The notes under the pieces were generated by a model, which saw nothing but the letters and a program-made list of their open reading frames with translations, searched no databases and was not told where the DNA came from. Below, piece by piece: positions 59,045 to 64,000 of a stretch of DNA of 64,000 bases. Within the stretch, counting starts at the first letter, position 1. Each line of letters starts with the position of its first letter. Both the position numbers and the translations under genes were made by a program. The stretch lies in contig OX411546.1 of the NCBI GenBank assembly GCA_948146395.1, positions 19,609,158-19,673,157 of the forward strand, read 5' to 3'. The DNA comes from Fragum whitleyi. Its lineage: Eukaryota > Mollusca > Bivalvia > Cardiida > Cardiidae.

Positions 59045-59290
59045 TTCACACGGTTTTCAACATTTTGTTGCATTTATATCGCGGAGGCTGGAGCACCTAA
59101 CAATGGATTCCTGGCATTTCTCTCACCAGTGCTAGCCTCTAGCTACTATCTCACATAAGTCTACGATTATATTAACCCATTGGTGAGAGGCAAATAGTCG
59201 GGAAGAATTGGTGCCGACGTCGGGGATCGAACCCAAGACCTCTAGATTAAAAGTCCGACGCGCTACCACCTGCGCTATGACGGCGGCTTC
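59045..59290 (-). mobile_element. tRNA-Lys-derived SINE, near full length
   Basis: On the minus strand a tRNA-like head (59213-59284) is followed by a conserved body (CTCACCAATGGGTTAATA, ATGTGAGATAGTAGCTAGAG, GGTGCTCCAGCCTCCGCGAT) and an (AATC)-like tail near 59035. Body-only copies lie at 32700, 33645 and 44800. Confidence 0.8.
59213..59284 (-). tRNA. tRNA-Lys(TTT)-like SINE head, pseudo-tRNA
   Basis: Cloverleaf parts are visible: D arm GCGC...GCGC, anticodon loop CTTTTAA (anticodon TTT), T arm TTGGG-TTCGATC-CCCGA. The acceptor and anticodon stems are mismatched and it is fused to SINE sequence, so it is a pol III promoter module and not a working tRNA gene. Confidence 0.7.
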
Positions 59291-59324
59291 CACTGTATCT
59301 GCCAATAAGTAACTCAAACAACCC

Positions 59325-59440
59325 TTGCGGTCTTCGCTAAACGTTTGACATCCCGCTTTGCACGTGTACTTGTGTTCGAAGCGGTATCGTTTTTTAACGT
59401 TTAAAACGATTTGCCACCCTGAACCAAGGGGACAAGATTC
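59325..59440. mobile_element. CCCGCTTTGCACG-family MITE fragment
   Basis: CATCCCGCTTTGCACGTGTA, GTGTTCGAAGCGGTATCG, and the end CCACCCTGAACCAAGGGG. Confidence 0.5.
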
Positions 59441-59829
59441 GAAAGTAATGAAATTAGGATCTTAAAATTCTATCACACACAGGTCAAGAATACGTTTCAT
59501 TAATTTGATTCTGATATTTTCGACAAAATGTTGGTCCATATAGAAATCAAACGAACTATACCTATATTCCCTCCAATATGTCCTTTCTCGTGTAACAACC
59601 CACACGTTTATCCTTTTTGATTCCTGCAGGAATAATAAAAAAGATCAAAATTGCATTAAGTGTTGCAGACAAATAACCAGACCTCTTTCAATAAATAAAT
59701 GTATTCCCAAAATCCTAATAAAGGATTCATAATGCAAAATATGTTTTCTTTAAAATGGGAAACATATACTTTATGTAGTTTGCTATATATTCATTTATTT
59801 TAACGATTTTACAATATTTACAATTTATA

Positions 59830-60194
59830 TATGCGAATGCTTTTGGAATGGTTTCGAAATGGAACTGAATGTGTGGAATTTTAGACTAAACAAAGGGGGC
59901 AAATGAAAATGAAATTGCTAATTCTGCCAATTTTGAAGGAAATAAGCAATACTCTTTTACCTCCATCTGAAAAATGCATGCAATGTTCTTTAAATATCAA
60001 GATAAACGAACAAATCAGGTGTTTTACCATCCCAAGGCAATGAAGCCAGGAGTAAAGTTGACGAGATTCCCGAATGATTTTGGAACGTTTTGCAAGATTA
60101 GAGTGAACGTTTTGAATGCTTAGAAGGCTGAGCGAGTGATTAAGAATGATTTTGATCTTGGCAAGTGCCAATTTTACAATCTTTTTTACTGTAC
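59830..60194. mobile_element. ACAGTTAG-family MITE, diverged, reverse orientation
   Basis: GGAATGGTTTCGAAATGGAA near 59845 and GTGCCAATTTTACAATC...TTTTTTACTGTA at 60165-60194 match the family ends. The middle is poorly preserved. Confidence 0.55.
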
Positions 60195-60496
60195 GCTTAC
60201 AATAATGGGATGATGGAACGTGAAATATGGCCTAATTGGTGGCTTTTATGCACTAATACTTCATTTATAACAGACACAGTGCCTCAATTGCTTTCTTAGA
60301 AAGTCAATTCATAGCATTACGTATCAAAAATACGAGTATAGTTGCACGATAGAGAAAGTTGTAATTATTTGCTGCGACTTCGATTTCGTAATTGTAGTGT
60401 TGCGTAAGTTCTTTTAGAGGAATCGCGTCGTTAAGCCGCCAGACCGTTCTTCTGTCTTCAAAGAAGCACATAGTGCATTAAACGAAAATTTCCGAC

Positions 60497-60640
60497 TACA
60501 GTTAGTAGCATCGAGAAAGTGACAATCATTCCGACCAAAAAAAAAAAATCAAAGTACTTACTCAGTGCCCAACTCATCCGTTTCAAAAACTTACTCAATC
60601 CATAAAACAAAAAGGAAAAAAAGAAACGCTGCAAAATCAC
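60497..60640. mobile_element. ACAGTTAG-family MITE, 5' terminal fragment
   Basis: TACAGTTAGTAGCATCGAGA at 60497 is followed by degenerate family sequence (ACTTACTCAGTGCCCAACTC, about 60559). Confidence 0.55.
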
Positions 60641-60849
60641 TTTTTTTTTTTCACCAGACTGTTTTTCCGTTTCTAGAATTCATGTACTACCTACTTTCAT
60701 GTCCAATGATTATTTTTAAAAGCGACTTCTAGTTATCCTCTGCTATAGAACACGCTTCTCTTGCCATTTCACTCCTAATTTTGTCACCTAAATAATTTAG
60801 CGTATATTTCTATGCTCATGTCGGATTTTCGGTTGGTCAATCAGTATGT

Positions 60850-61170
60850 TGGTACATGTAGAAACGGCATAAATTTGACTCATTTCATTCGAAGCCATTC
60901 TAAATCGCTCACTCAAAGTTTAATTCATTCGCATCAAACACCTACTAGAAGCGCTCCGAAACCATTAGAAAATGCCCGAGAATCTTTCACAACTTATTCA
61001 CAACTTCATAACTTTAGTTGTCTGGAAGAGTACGTAAGTTTTGTTTTAAAGAGATTTAATAAAATATCAACAATTTCGTCGAACTTGATTTTTTTTTTAT
61101 TCCGAAATGATAACGATGAGAACGATTTCGATTGAGGTGAATTTGAATTTCACAATGTTACTAACTGTAC
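60850..61170. mobile_element. ACAGTTAG-family MITE, diverged
   Basis: CCATTCTAAATCGCTCACTC near 60896 and the right end AATTTCACAATGTTACTAAC-TGTAC at about 61146-61170. Confidence 0.6.
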
Positions 61171-61944
61171 ATGTAGATGGCCCATATCTATCCTCAAATC
61201 GATCCAGAAAAGGTGTTGGTCACAGGCATTCACCGAGACTTGCACGATTTGGTATTCAGATGAGATAAAATGGAAAATCGATGTATAACTCAAACGATAT
61301 TTACTTTGTTAGTTTTTCTCGAAACTTCTTGAAGGCATTAATCTGTTAATACTTTCCCAACCTAATCGGTCACTTCTAACCTTTTACGACAATTTCGTTC
61401 GCGGGCGAGAAAAAACGTATGTACGGCTTTATTCAATCGGTTGATACGGTAATTTGGTCGGCGAATGACACAAAGCTTCGCCTACTTCTGGGAAAAGTCG
61501 ATGTTTCAAGTAAAAGCCGATAAACTACATTTAACATTTCAATTGTTTTGTGCGAATCACGGGAACTAGTAATTTTTCACGCAACCGTGTTGTAGTCTGG
61601 CGATGAATATAAAAGATGACTTGAATAAAGTATACTCTTCAAAATAAGTTATTTGACATTGATAAACATAGATTTTTGTCATAAAATGAATAATTACAGA
61701 TGACTGTATATTGTTTTAATACAGTATCAGCCCCAAGAAATCTCTTGTTTTACAATGCATTTCTCGAATGCTTTTCTTTAAAAGGCATCAACGTCAAATT
61801 ACATATAATATGCATTCTTCAAATTTCTCTTGCAGTTAAATTGTCATTGGAAAATCCACGCAGTTCTCCATGATGTTGTAACTAAAATACAATATCTTTA
61901 AAATAATTTTATTGTAAGGCGTGTTGTCAGAGAATTGTAATAAA
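61171..61944. other. Intergenic DNA, nothing recognised
   Basis: Lies between two ACAGTTAG-family MITEs. No ORF or repeat seen. Confidence 0.4.
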
Positions 61945-62155
61945 AGGAACTCTCACTCAAAACATTTAAAGACGCTCTAAAATTTCTTAAAAAGACCAAC
62001 AATTACATTCAAAATTGAAATAGCTAAGAAAAACACGATTTCACTGACGTGACCAAATTATAAGTGTCTTATTGGTTCTTCAAGAAATGGGAAGCATGTA
62101 TGCATATTTTACTAAAGGGATGTAATAAATATCGCCAATTTTGTTCATCCTGAGT
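61945..62155. mobile_element. ACAGTTAG-family MITE, internal part only
   Basis: ACTCTCACTCAAAACATTTA through AATATCGCCAATTTTGTTCA, stopping in the middle of the central palindrome at about 62153. Confidence 0.6.
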
Positions 62156-62282
62156 TAAGACGCCCGACGCCAAGCAATAATGTTGTCAATTAATAACCAG
62201 AAGTGTGTTTTTGAAATAATATAAATGTCCCGCTAAATAAGATTTTTAAAACGTAATTAGGAATGATTTTCTGATTTTTGAG

Positions 62283-62405
62283 ACTACAGCTTTAATAAAC
62301 TGTAGTTTCGTTGTTATGATTTTTCTTCAACGATATTTTTCGACAGAGGATTATTTCCTTTACGCACTTGCGTAAATTGCGTAATGGAGGTTACGCCCTT
62401 GAGAG
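62283..62405. mobile_element. CTACAGCTT hairpin element, copy 2
   Basis: ACTACAGCTTTAATAAACTG hairpin, then GACAGAGGATTATTTCCTTT and GCGTAATGGAGGTTACGCCC, matching 36960-37090. Confidence 0.65.
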
Positions 62406-62524
62406 AAGTTACAGTGAATGCGAACATATGCCTATTGAGATATTGAATATCAATGATTAACGTTTATCTTGAAACTGAAGATGTGTTTGTGTTATTTGAT
62501 TTGTTCATTAACCAATATACCATT

Positions 62525-62962
62525 AATAACATCGTGAAATGGACATTCATCTCAATCAAAACCATTCTAAATCGCACACTCAGCGCTCCATTCATTCACT
62601 CGAAAACACTCACTCAAACCATTCAAAAACAATCCAAAATTACTGAAAAACATATAACAACAACTTCGTTCAAAATTAAGATTGCTGGGAAAAAATCGGA
62701 ATTTCACTTAATTAATTGAAATTGTAAGCGTCTGATAAGATCTTGAGAATAGGAGGCTATTTATAGAAAATATATGCAAATTTGTGAAAGGGGGGGGGGC
62801 AAATTAATATCGCTAATTTTGTTCATCCAGAACAAAATTTCCGATATTGGATTACCTCCCATTAATTTCACTCAAAACTGGCTCCACACACTCTATCAAT
62901 TTCATTCCTTAAATATTCCAAAATCATTCACCTTGTCAATTTAACGATGTTGTTAAATGTAT
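62525..62962. mobile_element. ACAGTTAG-family MITE, best full-length copy
   Basis: It runs from AATAACATCGTGAAATGGAC (62525) to TCAATTTAACGATGTTGTTA (about 62937-62956). Central palindrome at 62788-62862 interrupted by a run of nine G (ATATCGCTAATTTTGTTCAT arm and its complement). It shows all family words, including CTCAGCGCTCCATTCATTCA. Confidence 0.8.
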
Positions 62963-63171
62963 AATAGAGGCTTAGGAGATCACAACAACACAGACAAGTC
63001 TGGGTCAAACCTTGCGTAACAGGACGACCTCATTATAAACAGTATGAAAGCCTACTGCTAGAGCTGAATAGAGATGACGCGAAAGGATACAAAAGTCTTT
63101 TTTAGGGTGGATGCTAAATATTTGGAGAAATCCTTGATCGTGTAGATCCTTCACCAAGAATTCAGAAGTGA

Positions 63172-63536
63172 ATTTTATATTTGAGTGATATTAATGGAAG
63201 GTAATCCAATATCGCAAATTTTGTTCAGGATGAACAAAGTAAGCGCTATTGATTACTTCCCTTTAATAAAATATGGATAAAAGATCTATAGATAGCTTCA
63301 TATTTCTTCAAAAACGTATTAGACGCTTACAATTTGAAATATGTCAGTGAAATCACGATTTTTCTCTTTCCAAATTTATTTTGAATGACGTTGTTGATTC
63401 TATGTTTTTCAGTGAGTATTGATCGTTTTAGAATGGTTTGAGTGAGTGTTTGAAATGAATGAATAAAGCACTGAGTGAGCGATTTTGAATGGTTTTGAAT
63501 GAGGAGAATGTCAATTTTACGATGTAACTAACTGTA
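63172..63536. mobile_element. ACAGTTAG-family MITE, reverse orientation, 5' truncated
   Basis: It starts at the central palindrome (GGTAATCCAATATCGCAAAT, about 63200) and ends TCAATTTTACGATGTAACTA-ACTGTA near 63536. Confidence 0.75.
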
Positions 63537-63699
63537 AGATATTTGGCATTCTCGCCCGCTATTTTCATCACGGATAAGATTATGTCCCTTTGCACATCTA
63601 TCCCCCTGGCCCAAAGCCGATATTGCTCAATCATGTGCCTAGTTATCTCAAAAAAGTTAAAACTACAAGTGATAATTCTTATATCACTATGATTTCCGA

Positions 63700-63965
63700 C
63701 CTAAACTAGAATACGATCAGCTCGGTCCGGTCGGGTGAAAATTGAGTAGATATCGAGTTGATCCGGTATCGATCGTGTAGGGCTCGAGTTAAGGTCGGGA
63801 TGATCGGATGGACGGCCGGGCTTCGACCGAGAGAGGGCCGTGAATGCTCGTGTAGAGGTCGAACGAATAGAAGCCGCTCCATTGCCTTGGACAAAAATAT
63901 GGGCGGGCACAATCGGGGAATTTAGGCGATCGGGTTGATCGGATCGATAGTGGGAACCTAGCATA
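63700..63965. other. GC-richer patch with overlapping open frames on the minus strand
   Basis: The composition changes abruptly from AT-rich to GATCGG/GGTCGG-rich. Three minus-strand frames are open over 60-87 codons at once, rich in Arg, Ser, Pro and Asp, which points to biased sequence and not to a gene. Confidence 0.5.
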
Positions 63966-64000
63966 ACCGGCGTCCGAAAATTTTACATTCATCATATATG

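Noticed and set aside
59213..59284. Functional tRNA-Lys gene
   Set aside because: Acceptor and anticodon stems are mismatched and the sequence continues into a SINE body seen elsewhere in the window.

Overview
The window looks like genomic DNA of a mollusc, most likely a bivalve. It is AT-rich, its genes have many small GT-AG exons in large introns, and it is crowded with short non-autonomous transposons, including elements built around tandem arrays of 145-157 bp monomers. The bivalve call is an inference from gene layout and repeat style. No species can be named from the sequence alone.

Three protein-coding genes can be reconstructed exon by exon. PSMD13 (proteasome lid subunit Rpn9) lies on the minus strand, from a start codon at 20342 to a stop at 1286, in 12 exons encoding 378 residues. 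SMPD2 (Mg-dependent neutral sphingomyelinase) lies head-to-head on the plus strand, 20501 to 35269, in 8 exons encoding 396 residues. Only 158 bp separate the two start codons, so they probably share a bidirectional promoter. A two-exon voltage-gated potassium channel subunit gene (53202-55426, 488 residues) lies on the plus strand. It keeps the selectivity filter and the T1 zinc motif, but its voltage sensor and S6 hinge are unusual. Everything else recognisable is mobile or repetitive DNA.

Layout: 1-1285, repeats downstream of PSMD13. 1286-20342, PSMD13, whose introns hold an antisense 5'-truncated non-LTR retrotransposon (about 11830-13039), several foldback MITEs, SINEs and tandem-repeat elements. 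20343-20500, shared promoter. 20501-35269, SMPD2, whose seventh exon is partly duplicated in tandem. 35300-53200, intergenic DNA dominated by three large tandem-array elements (35393-36381, 38464-41329, 49925-51437) and many MITEs. 53202-55426, the K channel gene. 55430-64000, intergenic DNA with a dense cluster of one Tc1/mariner-like MITE family, ending in a GC-richer patch.

The most striking pattern is a shared architecture in at least four elements of this window, with parts of it in others: a 5' hairpin whose first arm is a subterminal inverted repeat; a CCGTC-type simple repeat; a body of 0-18 tandem 145-157 bp monomers; the inverted partner of the 5' repeat; a short hairpin; and the terminal hexamer CTTGTT. 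Different elements use different inverted-repeat sequences but keep the same order. This resembles non-autonomous Helentron-type rolling-circle elements (HINE, pearl-like elements of bivalves). All alignments here were made by eye; no search was run.
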